Assembly (NCBI GenBank): GCA_027627225.1
Contig: CM051024.1
Coordinates: forward strand, 45,927,847 to 45,991,846
Origin: Congeria kusceri
Lineage: Eukaryota; Mollusca; Bivalvia; Myida; Dreissenidae
DNA: 64,000 bases
Direction of reading: 5' to 3'
Part shown: in pieces, positions 1 to 12,474 of the stretch
Layout of the letters: each line of letters starts with the position of its first letter
Position numbering within the stretch: position 1 is the stretch's first letter
Notes under the pieces: generated by a model
Told to the model about the DNA's origin: nothing
The model's input: only the letters and a program-made list of their open reading frames with translations
Databases searched by the model: none
Position numbers and translations under genes: made by a program

Positions 1-59
1 CGGTTTCCCCTTGCTCCTTGTAGCAGCACCCTGTACTTTTTTAGATCCTAAATCTTTCC
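1..59 (-). CDS. TFIP11: TFIP11 coding exon 7, cut by the window edge
   Basis: Acceptor ACCACAG at 65-60 and an open frame in the phase required by exon 6 to the window edge (KDLGSKKVQGAATRSKGKP). The stretch is low complexity and poorly conserved in the family, so it rests on phase, acceptor and position. Confidence 0.65.
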
Positions 60-3000
60 CTGTGGTGTATACAATTTTCTTATCAGTTATTTTCTAAACA
101 AGCATGCAAAAGTGAAAGTATCTTGAAAACAGACATAGAAAGACATAGAAACATTAAAATTATAACAGAAACAATAAACTATTGAATAAATAAACAAACA
201 TACTTGTTGGGTTTTGCTTTGTTTATCGGTGTTGTCTAGCTAAATCAACTGTCAGCTCAACTTACAAACATATATAACTTGAGTTTTTTACTGCATGGTA
301 GAAAACCATTTAGGGACTAAAATCTTATTACGCGTTTATCAGCAAAGGTTCTTCTAAACTTGTCTTCTATTTGCTATTGAAATATATGATAGAGGTAATT
401 AACTTGATCAAGTATTTTCATTTACAACACTATATCTGTTATAAGATCATATATACCAGTACCACATTTAAGCTGCAATGCTAATTCAATTACCATACAT
501 AATCTACCATAAAATGAAGTGGGAACAATACAGTAACATGCACACCGCAGGTTCAATGCTTCATTACCTGTGAATTCTTTCTTTTCTTTTCCTGTCATAT
601 CAATGACCTTGACATTTGACATGTGATTTTTGATGCCTTTCTTCTTGCTGCTACCAGATTCAATAGCCTCTTGGGCAGTCTTGTATGTATACTTCACCTT
701 TTTCTTCTTTTTTCCCTGTCGAACAACCAAAGCATTTTATACAAAGGTCTATTTTCTTAAATCAAACTGCAAATGAACTTTCATAAAGCGAACATTTGTC
801 CATCTACTCTATGAGCAGTTCCAAAACCAATGTAAAGAATTATGTAAAAATAAAAGAGGTACACAGTACTGCTAAAAAAGAGCAGATTGCAGAGCCAGCT
901 TTTGTTAAAGGCTTATTATCAGATAATTCATGTGTTTACCAAGTCAATGCTTCAAATGAAATGATTTCTACACTGCCACACTGTCAAGAGATTTTTTTAC
1001 AACAATCACAAAATATGTCAAAAAGTGTTGACCACCAATGAGAAGTGTCATAATAAACTAGAAAGAAGTTGAATGTAACACACACAATTTTTTCTTTGGA
1101 TCTTCATATATAGCCCAGAATATTGACCTGCACTGACCTTTACCCAAGAATTTATTCTTACAAATTAATTACCATATATATGTTTCCATATTGCAAACAT
1201 GCTAATTTGATAATTTTCGCTGAAAATACTGTTGTCATAAATGATCATCAATGAACACAAGGAATTTCAGAACACAAACAAACTAATATTATAACAAACC
1301 CAGGAAGCCATCCAACTGTTAAATTAAGGTAACAGAGTCAGAGTATTAGGCCATTTGACCGATCAATGAGATTTGAGTGACAATATGTTCAGCTATTGAG
1401 AAAACCAGGACTTTGACTTCGACTGACGGAGATGTCTTGTAAAAACATTTGTATTATCGGTATGCAGACAGTGCTTGTTGAATACTGACATGGGTAGGCG
1501 TGGTTATAAATCCAATTTCCATAAGTAAAATTCATGCAGCAATACAACTATCACGCAATGAACAAACCTCTGGTTCTTTCCTCCACTGTGACAGCTGTTC
1601 TTTAAACTCCGCCTCTTCCTGTTCGTCCTTGTCCTGCATGGGGAAGTCTTTAAGTGACCGATCACCCCGCTCCGTACCGTGGAACGCGATCCCCGCCTTT
1701 GCTCCCTTTCGTTTCACTGCCTCAACTGGTGTGGTGATACCTTGCTTGTTCTTCCCAAGTCCTTTTCCCACTTCAAAACCCATCTAGAGCACAAAAAAGA
1801 AAATTGTGAAATTTTTGTTTATGTTATCTATCATTCAAGGAGATTCACATGTGATTTTAACATAACTACGCACATTCATGAAACATTAGGTAATATTTAA
1901 TATTTGTTCACACTCATCTTTATTTCGCTATTAAACTACATATTTTTTTAAAGTAACACTTGCCAAGAACTATCATAACATATATACTAACCCAATTTTC
2001 TAAACCACCACTACATAAAATGCTAATTTCTCAATTATCTTCAGGCTCATTACAACAAAACTTTGCACATAAACCTATTAAACATTTGTACACAGTTTAT
2101 TAATGTATAATTTAGTGCAAAGATGAAACTGACAAAGAAAAACGCAGTAAATTTGAAAGAGTGGGAAATTGCATTTTGACAAGCTTTAGCTTAAATTTAA
2201 GGTCATAGCAACAGATTTTTAAAAATTCTGGTTTATACACTATTCAAACCAATACAGATAAGAAACAAATAAAATGTTGGTTAATAGCGCAATACGCGAA
2301 GCACAAAAACGGTTAAAAGGTAATTTTATTACTTCATTTTACAAGGACCGGGAATTTTGAAACGTGACAAAACGAATGAAAAAGAACAATTCCAGATGTA
2401 AGTTATACATCTGAAAGTTTAATTTGTGAATTAAATTGTTTTTGGCAAATTTATTCTAACCCTATACAAGTTACGCTCTTTTCCTCTAAAATGTGACAAT
2501 TCAAAGCATTTCTCAGCTGATTTTCTGAAAGATTTTGTACTTTTTTTCTGTTTTTCTGTATCACTAGACAAACATAACTGTAGGAAAGTGGTTTAAACTT
2601 GTAAAATACTTTTCTATTCTAATTACGAACGGAAAATACTGTTTGCCTGGAGTTGATCACGCACCAGTGGTTTTCCCACCCATCTTTTTTAAGGTCAATT
2701 GAAAGAAAATTGAAAGACAAATCAACACTTAAATCTAGAAAATAGAACAGTAAGAATTTATTAAAATATAGGCAATACAAAAGTGGTGGTTTAGCAATTT
2801 GGACCAGTATAGAAATCTACCTTCTGCATGAGTTTCATTCCGACACCTTTCGTATGCTTTTCCCAGCCAGCAAAGTCCCTGAAAACAAAGGATGTATATT
2901 TATACAGGATGAAAGATATCCTTTAAAGTTTAAATTTTATTGCCTATCAATAAAAATATAATAAAATATATGCTTTTATTGAACAACACTTTTTTGTACA

Positions 3001-6000
3001 ATTTCTCCAATAAAGGATAAAATATCTCATGAGATCTAATTTATACACATTGTATCAGGCGTTCATTTGACATTGGGAATGAATACATAAGCCTTTAATA
3101 TCAACTAGATTCATAGTTAAAATAACGAATAAAACTCACCCAAAACAGTTCGGTTTTGGAAATTGATAGGCAATAAAATATAACATTATTAGTATCAGTT
3201 GTGATATCGTGCTATCACACTTATTTTAGTTAAGCAATGCTATTTTAACGTGTATTTTAGGGCCAATTTGGGGCCGAAATTTGGCCCCATTCCCCTGCTT
3301 AAAAAGTATTTATTTTTCCCCTTTATTTACCTTATAATTCCCCTCAAAATGTAAGCTTTATTTTGAAAAACGAATTACCAAAATCGGACAAAAATTGGCT
3401 AAGATAGAGGAGTTTTTGTAAACAATCACAGCAATCAAAGTTAATCAAAGTTATCATTTGTTGCAAAACAATTCATTAATGTTTTATCACAATGTAGAAT
3501 ATAAACCTGTAATAATGCTTTTCTAAACAACTACCCTTTTGCCATAAAATTGCCCATCAGAAGGGCCCCGCCAACTTTCCCCCAAAGGTGAAAAAAAACA
3601 CTGTCTAATCCAGCTCTGTCTCAAAAACATAACTCACAACTATTTCCTTTTGTTCTTCCGCAGGGAAGAATAATTCTAACACTATAAAGTCATTATAACA
3701 CTTATATTAAATATTTCAGGCATAACCCTTCATCAGTCAAATGTGAAACACAAATGTAACAACATTATTTGAGCAGCCATTTTGACCGTAATGTTACATT
3801 TGTGTTTCACGTTTAACTAATTAAGGGCCATGCCCGAAATATTTAATAAACGTGTTATAATGACTTTTATGATGTCAAAACTCACAACAGTGGTAAAAAC
3901 ATGTATGATATATATAATAATCAAATGCTCAGACTGTAACCTGAAGTTTGTTTGTAGTTTTGTTGTTGTTGTTGCTTTTATTAAACAACACCTTTTTTTT
4001 TACAATTTCTCCAATCTACTATTGTACAAATATCAACAGTGTCCACACTTACTGGTCACCAGGGCCAAACTTGGATCGGCCCCTCCCACTACTTGATCCC
4101 ACTTTCTCCTTCTTGGCCCCTTTGTAGCTGAGACGTGCGATATCGCCCATGTCAAAGTCCGCATCATTATCATCATCAGCTTCCTCCTGAAGTTCAGCAA
4201 GAATATACATTTTTTTCACTTAAATTTCATGCTTTCAACTCCTCCCCAGCTACTGTTTAAGGTCCATTGGTCTTCAAATAGAGAATACATGGTTGGTGCC
4301 GGAATGGAGAAAGTTTATCCGGTGAGGCTTAGAAAATGAAAATAGGGCGAGCTGTAGCGACAACACAAAGTTTGTATCGATGAAAAACTCTGGTAAGTAG
4401 ACTTTATGCTGTGTCATTCTCGACAATATTGTTATCCGGCGCGTAGGAATACCTATTGACGGGATATCACAGTCACGTGATCTACTGCCGGATATCAACA
4501 AGTTTATACGTCACCGCTTTATTAGGTCACTGTTTGGGTTAGTAGCAGGATAAAAGCTATACCTTAGGCTCTTTTGTGTAAAATAACAGTTTAAAAAGTG
4601 AACAGTTAAACACATGGTATTTGAGTACCATGATTTGATCAAAACAATTACTGGGAATATCCACAAAATTGACATAAATTTGTGGAAACTTCTATAGTGA
4701 CCAATTAATATTAATACCACACGCATGTTTTCCATGATGTGTCTGTGAATATTAAAATTCTTATGCCATGTTTGAAAAACAAATAATTTTAATTTGAACA
4801 CTATAATTAAAATTCTGATTGGAGAAAAATAATGGAAGGTTTAAAAAAATTCTTCTAGCAATTATTTCTGTGTCAAAACACCCAGTCTGTCAAATATTTA
4901 AAGTGTAGTTTAGGATATTGTGCATTTATTCCTATCTTAATCTAAAAGTACATTGAAAACTTGATATACCAAAAATAACAAATACATGCTCTTACCTCTT
5001 CTCCGGGTTTAAATGTCTTATCTCCCTGTTTGATGCCACCACTCACAAAGCCTATGGGGGCTGAGAAGTCTGACTTCTTCTTACCACGTGCTCCAAAACC
5101 TGGTCTCTCACCATCACTGTCATCATCGGCCCAGATTCCTATTGAATACAGAAACATACTGCATGTAAATAGATGTCATAGACAGGGTCCTTATTTCAGT
5201 ATTTATTGGGAATTAGGGAAAAACACTGACCCTATTACCGTTTCTGGGGAGTAAGCTTTTTTCCACCCTGTTTCAGTGAAAATGTCCCATAAATTGGAAG
5301 TGTCGGAAGTTGCAAGTTTCATTGATATTAAAATATATAATAATTGTAACATCAAGCCAGTTGCATATGATGTAATCCATCATTATTTAAAAATACTGTA
5401 AGTATTAATGAATAAACAGAGTTCTCGCTAGGATTTCAAAACATGGAAACCAGGACTCCTTCCTATATAAAGTTAGCGTCCCAGTATCTAATCGTCAAAA
5501 CAGACCCCTACCCCACCCACTTTTAAACACAACTACAACAACAATACTTTGTGTAAAAAATCTTATTTAAACAAACTGTTTATTAACTACCGCAATTAAA
5601 CAATTAATTATGACTTTATTCATTAAAAATGAACAACTCAACATTTTTTATAAATTGGAACAAAAAGAAAACGACACGGAAATTTATTTACTTTTACTTT
5701 CGACAAGTACTATAAACTGTCGCTAACTGTCATTCAAATGTTGCCTCAGCCAAAATATATGCATATAATCCGTGAACAGTGATGATTTTAAAAACTTATT
5801 TTATTAATAAACACTAGTAGTTGTAGTTTTTTTAACAAATGAAGACGCACGCTTGACGCGATCGGTGTACGAAAATTGTCAAGTTACACAGATTCATCTT
5901 AATTCTTATAATTTGTAAACTGTTCATTTCGCATAAATAACAATTATATTGCCTTCTTTAAATTTGTAGCAAATTATTAAAAACGCGGGTGTTAATTACA

Positions 6001-7811
6001 CGCACATAACATACCTAACGGGAAAGTGTTACAAATCACTGACTTACACCTTTACTAATTCAAATTAAATTGAGGGCGTGATAAACTTTCTATCGACGAC
6101 ATTCATTTGCATACGCATTCTTACTGGCTGAGTTGTTAGCTGTAGTTAAGCTGACTTCGCCTGTGTCATGATTTTATCGATAATTGACACACTAGTGCAG
6201 AAGGGGAATGTGTTTATTGCAGAGTAGGCGTTCTTTGTCTTGGGAAAATATGCGTACGCCAGATAAAAGGGTTGCGCCCTAGAATCTAACACCAAGATTT
6301 ATGGCGTCCTTTTCATACAAGTATGCGTTCAAATACGCCGATTTACACGTTACAGAGAACTCTGATAAAGGTGCAAAATTTGTAAAAATATTTTTTGCCT
6401 TAAAGACGTTTGCAACAATTTCCTTTAATTTTTTTTCCAATGATTTTCTTAAAACTTGCCTCAATGTATCGGAAAACTAAAACAGTCTTATAAAACAATA
6501 GGGTCACCGGCCTTTTTCTGGAAATATAGAATTTTGAATATGGTACCCGTCGAAGCATTTTTTTCAGTTTGTGTTACTTAGAATGTTGAATAATATAAAG
6601 CGTTTATAATCAAACAAAGATGGAGATTTTTAAATGCATCTTTTTTTAAAATGTTTCCTTTGGTAATATACCAAATTGAATGCAGTTTAATGATAAAACG
6701 CGCTTTATCTACAGTTACCATTCAACAAATGACTTGTAATCGACACTTTACGAGGTTAATTATGCATTAAGTATGCCTGTGAAAACATCAATAATTTATC
6801 AAATATACGAATATCTTTTGTTCCAAATGACAGATTTTGTTAAAAGATCCCACATACATGCGTCATTGTATCCTGAAACAAAAACAGTTTTAAAAAATAG
6901 GGGTCACCGGCCTTGTTCAGGAAATATTGGGTTTTGAATACGGTACCTGTTGAAGCCCCTTTTTCAATTTGGATTTTTTTCAATGTTTTAAGTAAATAGG
7001 ATAGTCTTTTTCAAACAAGGTTATGGTTCTTTCAACTGATATGTTTGTACATGCTTTGTTTGGCAATATAACATGTGTATGTTGATAATAAATACGCTTT
7101 ACCTACATTTACTGCTTAAATAATGAACTTGACTGGACATTTAAGTGTGTCAAATGGGAACTAATAATGCTTTCTGAAACTTTATTTTCATCAAATGCAT
7201 ATTTTGTTCCAAACAACAGATTTTCTTAAAATTTCGCACATATATGCATCAATGTATACTCAATCCAAACATTAATAAAAAGAATGGCTCACCAAACTTG
7301 TTTGGGAAATATTGGATTTCATATAGGGTACCTGTGTAGCCTTTTTCCAGTTTTGTTTTAACATACATAAACAATGTATCAATAGAATGGAGATATTTAA
7401 TGGATCATTTCTGAACTAAATTTGTTTTGAAATACATTGCATAAGTGTGTTTTTTATTATTATATATGCTTTATGAACTTTTACTATTAAAAATATTTAT
7501 TTTGAATGGACATTAGATATGAAATTAGTATATTGTAACCTACCGGTATATACAATAAAGCAAAAATGAAGCAAAAGGAGAAATTAATCCAATTATTTTC
7601 TTTTTGTTGCAAACGTGTTTAAATAAAATACTTGTAGAATTCATCTTTGACCAAATTAAAAAACTGTCAAAAAGCCACAAAAAGGTGCTGAAATAACAAA
7701 CTCACCAAATGTTGCCTGGTTTTTTGTCTGTCGTCTACCTTGTCTAATGTTAAAAGCATTATAAACATCGTCATCAGTGATTTCAAACTTTTCCACCTCT
7801 GGAGAAGACAT
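1..7811 (-). CDS. TFIP11: TFIP11 (tuftelin-interacting protein 11 / STIP), N-terminal third, 7 coding exons, partial
   Basis: Spliceosome-disassembly factor of the TFIP11/Ntr1 family, which activates the DHX15 helicase to release intron lariats in the nucleus. Coding exons on the minus strand are 7811-7706, 5138-4996, 4186-4053, 2878-2821, 1783-1568, 715-568 and 59-1, all with GT/AG sites and matching phases. About 288 residues are visible. The order is an acidic N terminus (EKFEITDDDVYNAFN), the TIP N-terminal region (GIWADDDSDGERP, FSAPIGFVSGG), an acidic linker, a G-patch (about 131-175; GWEKHTKGVG then GKGLGKNKQGI), the LSQWRKEP motif, and KVKYTYKT / VKVIDMTGKEKK, as in animal TFIP11. Animal proteins are about 800-850 residues, so roughly the last two thirds lie off the left edge. 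The start is the only ATG giving the conserved N terminus. Family assignment is from recognisable motifs and the exon joins are inferred. Confidence 0.95.
568..715 (-). CDS. TFIP11: TFIP11 coding exon 6
   Basis: 148 nt after acceptor TTCGACAG. Encodes GKKKKKVKYTYKTAQEAIE and VKVIDMTGKEKKEFTG, matching the family segment K-K-P-K-Y-S-Y-K-T...V-K-V-I-D-M-T-G. Donor ACAG|GTAATG, phase 1. Confidence 0.94.
1568..1783 (-). CDS. TFIP11: TFIP11 coding exon 5, second half of G-patch and SQWRKEP motif
   Basis: 216 nt, 72 codons, phase 0 at both ends. Begins MGFEVGKGLGKNKQGI, completing the G-patch, then continues through FHGTERGDRSLKDFPMQD to EEAEFKEQLSQWRKEPE, closely matching vertebrate TFIP11. The leading Met is internal (acceptor CTCTAG directly before it), not a start. 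Confidence 0.95.
2821..2878 (-). CDS. TFIP11: TFIP11 coding exon 4, first half of G-patch
   Basis: A 58-nt micro-exon encoding DFAGWEKHTKGVGMKLMQK, the N-terminal half of the G-patch. Acceptor TTTTCAG and donor GTAGAT. It is too short to be found as an open frame and was located from the G-patch consensus. Confidence 0.93.
3248..3603 (+). mobile_element. CAGTG-type non-autonomous DNA element, copy 1
   Basis: One of three copies in the window (also 45594-45976 and 60459-60816). All share GGGCCAATTTGGGGCC near the left end, an internal AAATCGGACAAAAAT and a right end reading GGTGAAAAAAACACTG. In this copy the left terminus has decayed (CGTGT instead of CAGTGT). Possible flanks are TTTAA / TCTAA. 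It lies in the TFIP11 intron between coding exons 3 and 4. Confidence 0.75.
3686..3867. mobile_element. Foldback (palindromic) element, ~80-bp arms
   Basis: The two halves are reverse complements with scattered mismatches: AAAGTCATTATAACAC on the left pairs with GTGTTATAATGACTTT on the right, and GTGAAACACAAATGTAACA with TGTTACATTTGTGTTTCAC nearer the centre. The spacer is about 25 nt. No coding content. It is likely a small foldback MITE in a TFIP11 intron. Confidence 0.75.
4053..4186 (-). CDS. TFIP11: TFIP11 coding exon 3, acidic linker
   Basis: 134 nt. Encodes an acidic stretch (EEADDDNDADFDMGDIARLS) followed by a Lys/Gly/Ser-rich stretch leading to the G-patch. Acceptor CTTCAG and donor CCA|GTAAGT; ends in phase 2, completed as Gln by the next exon. 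The linker is less conserved than the flanking exons, so placement relies on phase and splice sites. Confidence 0.88.
4996..5138 (-). CDS. TFIP11: TFIP11 coding exon 2
   Basis: 143 nt, between TTCAATAG and GTAAGA. Encodes GIWADDDSDGERPGFGARG and FSAPIGFVSGGIKQGDK, the TIP N-terminal segment shared by TFIP11 proteins. Enters in phase 1 and ends in phase 0. Confidence 0.93.
5417..6364. mobile_element. Non-autonomous DNA element with CAGAGTTCTC ends and 5-bp TSD
   Basis: Left end CAGAGTTCTC, right end GAGAACTCTG, a perfect 10-bp inverted repeat. Both sides are flanked by ATAAA (5412-5416 and 6365-6369). 948 bp with no transposase-like open frame. It lies in the TFIP11 intron between coding exons 1 and 2. 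CAG termini with short duplications fit hAT-related elements. Confidence 0.7.
6480..7345. repeat. Three diverged tandem units of ~390 bp
   Basis: The segment AAACAGT..GGTCACCGGCC..GGAAATAT..GGTACC recurs at about 6480, 6876 and 7266, spaced about 400 and 385 bp. Each is followed by a similar AT-rich tract. The third unit is the most diverged (GCTCACCAAAC). Sits in TFIP11 intron DNA; nothing coding seen. Confidence 0.65.
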
Positions 7812-7814
7812 TAT
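7706..7814 (-). CDS. TFIP11: TFIP11 coding exon 1 (start codon)
   Basis: An acceptor-like TTGTAG precedes ATA and then the ATG at 7811-7809. The exon encodes 35 residues beginning MSSPEVEKFEITDDD and ends in phase 1 before GTGAGT. The acceptor immediately before the ATG implies an upstream non-coding exon. Confidence 0.9.
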
Positions 7815-9360
7815 CTACAATTTAAAAACATAACAATGAAACTTTATGACCAGGTAATATGCACTGTTAAATATTTTCAAAAACCGAAAAAAGTCCAAAA
7901 AAATGTTATTGTTGAAACATTTATTTAAAATTGAAAGTGTCAACATGTCATAATTTTACATGTATTAAAATATGAATAAATGATTTAACTACTAATTACC
8001 TAAGCATTCTAAACTGTTAAAATAATGTGCACTAGAAAGGCATACATTTTAATATAATGCGTGTAAACAAAAAATTGAGATTACAGTACAATGCTTCCAT
8101 AAGTTCACTGTCTGGGGATAGGGATCCAGACAACAGATAAGGCGTGTATTTGCGTAAATACCCAATTCTGAAACACCAATTTACCATTAATTAAAAAATT
8201 TAAATGAGCGACACAACCAAATTCATATACTGAAATCTAAAAAAACTTCAAACAGATTCAGTCAAGATTGGTCATATAGTGAAAATATGAGTGTTGAATG
8301 CAAGTGAAATATGACATGTCACCTGTAGCATTTTGTTTGCATCATTCATGCATGGTTGTAAAATGGTAGGCATATTGATTGATTTTGTGTATTCTGGTCC
8401 TTTTGCTCAAATTTGTATTTCCAACAATCAATTAATGTTAATCATATGGAGTAACGTAATTTCAAGTACTCAATTAAATCACTCATTACTCAATTATTTT
8501 AAATATGATGGGGTAATACACAATGCTGGCATACTCCTCATATGTTGGTCTGGGCTGGCAAATGTCTTAGTTCTGAGAAAAATTATTGTAACAAATTATG
8601 TAAAGGGGAAAAATCCAGACAATGGGGAGGAAAATGCATGAGTTTAAAGAAATTTTGCTTATGAATAATGCCTATATTTGACCCCTACTATGTAAGTCAA
8701 GAGTGCTATATTGGGCAGTACAGTCAGGTCTACTCCATGTCAACCCTTTGACCCAATCACCCTAACTCCATGAACTGTTTCATTCTGCATGACAGACCTA
8801 GAAGATTTGTAAACGTTACTAAAACAAATCATTGAACATTCAGAAATATGGCTCTGAATGAGAGTAGAACTAAGTAGTTCTTTAAGAATTTAATTTAATT
8901 TTTAAACGGGCATCTACACAACTACTTCCCAGTAGTGACTTAGTTCATACCCTGACATAAGTTAAATAGGCCTACACGTCAGTACTGTAGTCGTTCTAAA
9001 ATTATAGTAAAAACGTCATGCGCCAATCGCGAAAATATATGACAATAATTTATTTCCATAAAATATTTCCCATAAACAATTTAACTAGTTTGCAACATAC
9101 GCAAGCAAATTCTATTTGCTATTGCTGAATACTATCAACGAAAATCCAAACTTTACAATGAAGATTTAAGTAGTTTGTTTTCTATTATATTTTTAACATT
9201 GTTGTTTTTGTTGTTTTAGTTTCGTGGTTACATTCCACTTATTCATAAAACGCAGTCAATAAGAATTCCCCGACCCGATACCCGATCTTTACTTACTTCG
9301 TGGTAAAGGTCTGGCATCACCCAAATCTCCTATGGTAACACCGGTTAAATCAAGTTGGCT
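7815..9360 (-). other. TFIP11: Putative TFIP11 5' intron, with a possible non-coding first exon near 9297-9360
   Basis: A consensus donor (CGAA|GTAAGT) on the minus strand has its exon edge at 9297 and could join to the acceptor at 7816-7815, placing transcription start near 9,360 or slightly above. No TATA box is evident. The intron itself (7,815-9,296) shows no conserved coding segment or clear repeat. This is inference from splice signals only. Confidence 0.3.
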
Positions 9361-11854
9361 GAGGTATGTTACTTTCTATAGGCAATTTTAAACGCGCTTG
9401 AAAATAAAGTAATTCTTTACCAGTCATTGTAATATCGTTCCGCCTTTCATTCAACCTTTGTCTTGTCTGTTTATATGCATGCTTGCCATTGCAGTATAAA
9501 TTGTAGTTTTGTTAAAAAGCTCACCTACATTAACGTGATGTCTATTTCGGATATTCAGATATGTGTTCATTAACTAATTGAGTGTAAGTAGTTAATGCGT
9601 CTTGGTAGTTAATTTAATTCTAATGATGCTCAAAAGACCAATCACGTTACTGTATATTAAGTTTGTGTTAAAGTAAAATGTATTACGGCAAAAGTAAATT
9701 TGTATTGCATCACTATTTTAGAATTTTATTACATTTGGAAATACATTAACAATGTAGATCTAGTTAGTAGTAGTTGATGCTAGTAGAACTTACTGTATAA
9801 TTCTTGTTTTGTATTTATTTTCAGGTTGCTGATTGATTTAGCAATTGCTGGATTCATTATGTGTGCAATGCTTGCCAACTGTACTGGCAATTCAAAGGAT
9901 CTTGAAATTGACTGTTATATATTTTAAAAAAAGTTCTTCAACACAAGTGTGTTTTTTTATTTATGTTTCATTATTACCAGTATTAATTAACAAATCATGT
10001 GCACCTTAGGACAAGTAGGCATGCCTTACAGAGAAAGGAAATTGCAATTAATTTATACAATTAATAAAAATGCCTTGAAACTTATAGCTGAAACACTGTA
10101 CATGTCACTCTTATTGCAGTGATATGACTGGAAATATTGACTAAATCATTTTATGTATAAGACTTATGCCAGCTTATAAGTGATATTATTTGGGCATACA
10201 TATAATTAACCAATTTTAATAACACTATTTAAACCTTTATTTGATTTATAATTTCAAATCAAACAAATAATAACACAGTTAATTCACACATCGATTCTTA
10301 TTTCTTCTCTAAACCAAAACATCTACATATATATTTTTGGTTAATAATGACACAATGTTAATGTAGATAAGCGCAATACATGTTCTTCAGTGAAATACAA
10401 TTGTCAATTTATTGCATACAATATATTTTAATAACTGAACATGTGTACTTTCACAATAAATTTATGCATGTGAAGTATTGTTTATATATATTTGCAAATC
10501 AACCATTTCAACTGTAAACAAATAATGGGCACATTCCTAAAGTAAAATATCTACATTAAAATATTCACTGAAAAGATTTGATGCAGTATAGGCTCAGGCA
10601 ATACACACCATCAAACACAAATAGTACTACATAATTGAACATATTTAAATTTAATTGCTCACTGTTCTCTAAAGCTACAGATATTAAATTATCATTTTAA
10701 ACATAGAATAAGTTTTCTTTCACCTTTCGAAAAGACAACACATGCTTGGGGTATGTTGCAAAGTTTGTAAGGTCATCAGTATTGCTTTGTTTGCTACACA
10801 CTGTTAATATTCACATTGTATAACTTATTCATAAAAAATTCTTATTGTAGAAAGTTGTTTTTTACATTTTGACATATCATAATCTCATGATAAATCCACT
10901 AGATACAATAGTAATCACACATATGAACAGAGAGATTTCTGTTTATGAACTGTCTTGTCTTGTTTAGTTGGAAGAGAAAAGTGTCACACATGCTGTGGCT
11001 TTTTTGCTGTTCTTTCTATCGTCTTACTGTTGTACTGATGCCTTGGAGAGGAAACTGCACGCTGAAAAAATATAACAGTTTAAATAAATTATTAATAACA
11101 ATTAACCATTTTATTTATTTATTTAATTTTAGTTTGTTTGACCAATTCATATTATTTTAATAAGGATAATGGTCTTTATTTACATAAGATTGAAATATAT
11201 TATTTTTTGTAAATTATTTAAAATAATAGAACAGTGTATTTAAAGATCTATAAATAAGCATGACTAAATTTCTGGTGTATTTTATTCAATAGTATTAGTA
11301 AACAACACGTCCGAATATCGGAAATATATATATGAAAGGATGTTCAGACAGATTATTGAGTATTTTTAATCGATGTATATTCAACGGGATTAAAATCACT
11401 AAAAGATCGTGATATACTAAAATGAAATATAATGTTTGGTTGCAATGACAGGCAAGACGAACGCAAACAATTTAGAAAACTATGTTTTTATGTATGACAT
11501 GCCGTTAGTCTGCCATATTGTATTGTCCATGAGTAATCGGCCATGGATTGGTTGACAGACTATCAGAACCTACATCTTCGTGATCATTTTTATGATTGTG
11601 TTTATACAAATAGTGTGTGTACTGTGAGCAAAATGAAACTAAAAGATCATATCAAAGATTTTTGTTTAACACTTGTTCTGATCATGATCTTCGAAAATGC
11701 AGCTATCCAACGTCCTAATCCTTTTTTTTCCCTATCCAACTGATACTTCGTCTTTTTTCTCTTATCAGTAACCACCCATCGCGTATTAGTCAAATGTGAT
11801 TGCGCTGATGTATCTTGTAGATACATAGAGAACTGCAACAATTGATTTTACATA

Positions 11855-11926
11855 GAAGCCTCCATTAATATTTATAAGTTACAGCTTTTAGAAGCCTCCA
11901 TTAATATTTATAAGTTACAGCTTTTT
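11855..11926. repeat. 36-bp direct duplication
   Basis: Two adjacent copies of a 36-bp unit beginning AGAAGCCTCCATTAATATTT, essentially identical, which indicates a recent local duplication. Confidence 0.85.
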
Positions 11927-11966
11927 TCACCCAACTTCAAAACTACATAACAAACATTTTAACTTT

Positions 11967-12474
11967 AAAGGGACTATGTCATCGAAAAGGGCCTCAAAGG
12001 GTCAATTTCTTTAAAATATATTCTGAAATTTAGATATTAATACTGGCATTTAATAACGGTTATAACAGGGTATATATATAATGGGAAACGAGTGTACGCA
12101 TTCTGAGACAAAAATCAATTTATAATATGAGTTATGTTTGTTTGGCCCTTTTCCTGTTCACAATCTAACGTCAGAATTGTGAGCATTTTGTATAACCATA
12201 GTTTACACACGACTCCTTATTCAGCATGACAGCGCAGTTGGTTAAAACGCTGTCTACTGTAATTTCTTTGTATGGCTCCTATAAGTCGTGAGTTCGATAC
12301 CTTCTTGGTGTTTTTTCTTTCATACTTTTTTGCTAATTAGTTTTTATCAAATATCCTATTGTTTTTTTTATTTAAATTTAATGCACATATGTCTTAGTAA
12401 AGCGCATTTCTATCAAATAATAATAAATAATATAGTTCAATAGGAAGCCAATATTTCGTTGACCTAGTCCCTTT
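11967..12474. mobile_element. 508-bp inverted-repeat element containing a tRNA-like module
   Basis: Left end AAAGGGACTATGTCATCGAA and right end TTCGTTGACCTAGTCCCTTT are inverted repeats matching at 18 of 20 positions. The palindromic TTTAAA at both junctions could be a TSD (TTAA or TTTAAA). No transposase frame. The centre contains a sequence with A-box and B-box-like motifs (separate entry). It is a non-autonomous DNA element, superfamily unresolved. Confidence 0.75.
12223..12310 (+). repeat. tRNA-like / SINE-head sequence with A- and B-box-like motifs
   Basis: GCGCAGTTGGTTAAAACGC resembles a tRNA 5' half with A box, and GAGTTCGATACC resembles a T-arm B box (GGTTCGANNCC). The distance and arm pairing are poor for a working tRNA, and no CCA-ready acceptor stem is evident. 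It is more likely a SINE head or tRNA relic captured by the surrounding inverted-repeat element. Confidence 0.5.

Noticed and set aside
4254..4520. Possible regulatory or transposed segment with CACGTGATC and paired GCCGGA/GCCGGATAT motifs
   Set aside because: No clear inverted ends, target duplication or coding content could be established.
9300..9930. Divergent plus-strand transcript (donor-like GAG|GTATGT near 9362, acceptor-like TTTTCAG near 9823)
   Set aside because: Only short splice-like motifs; no coding content or conserved exon, and such motifs are common by chance.
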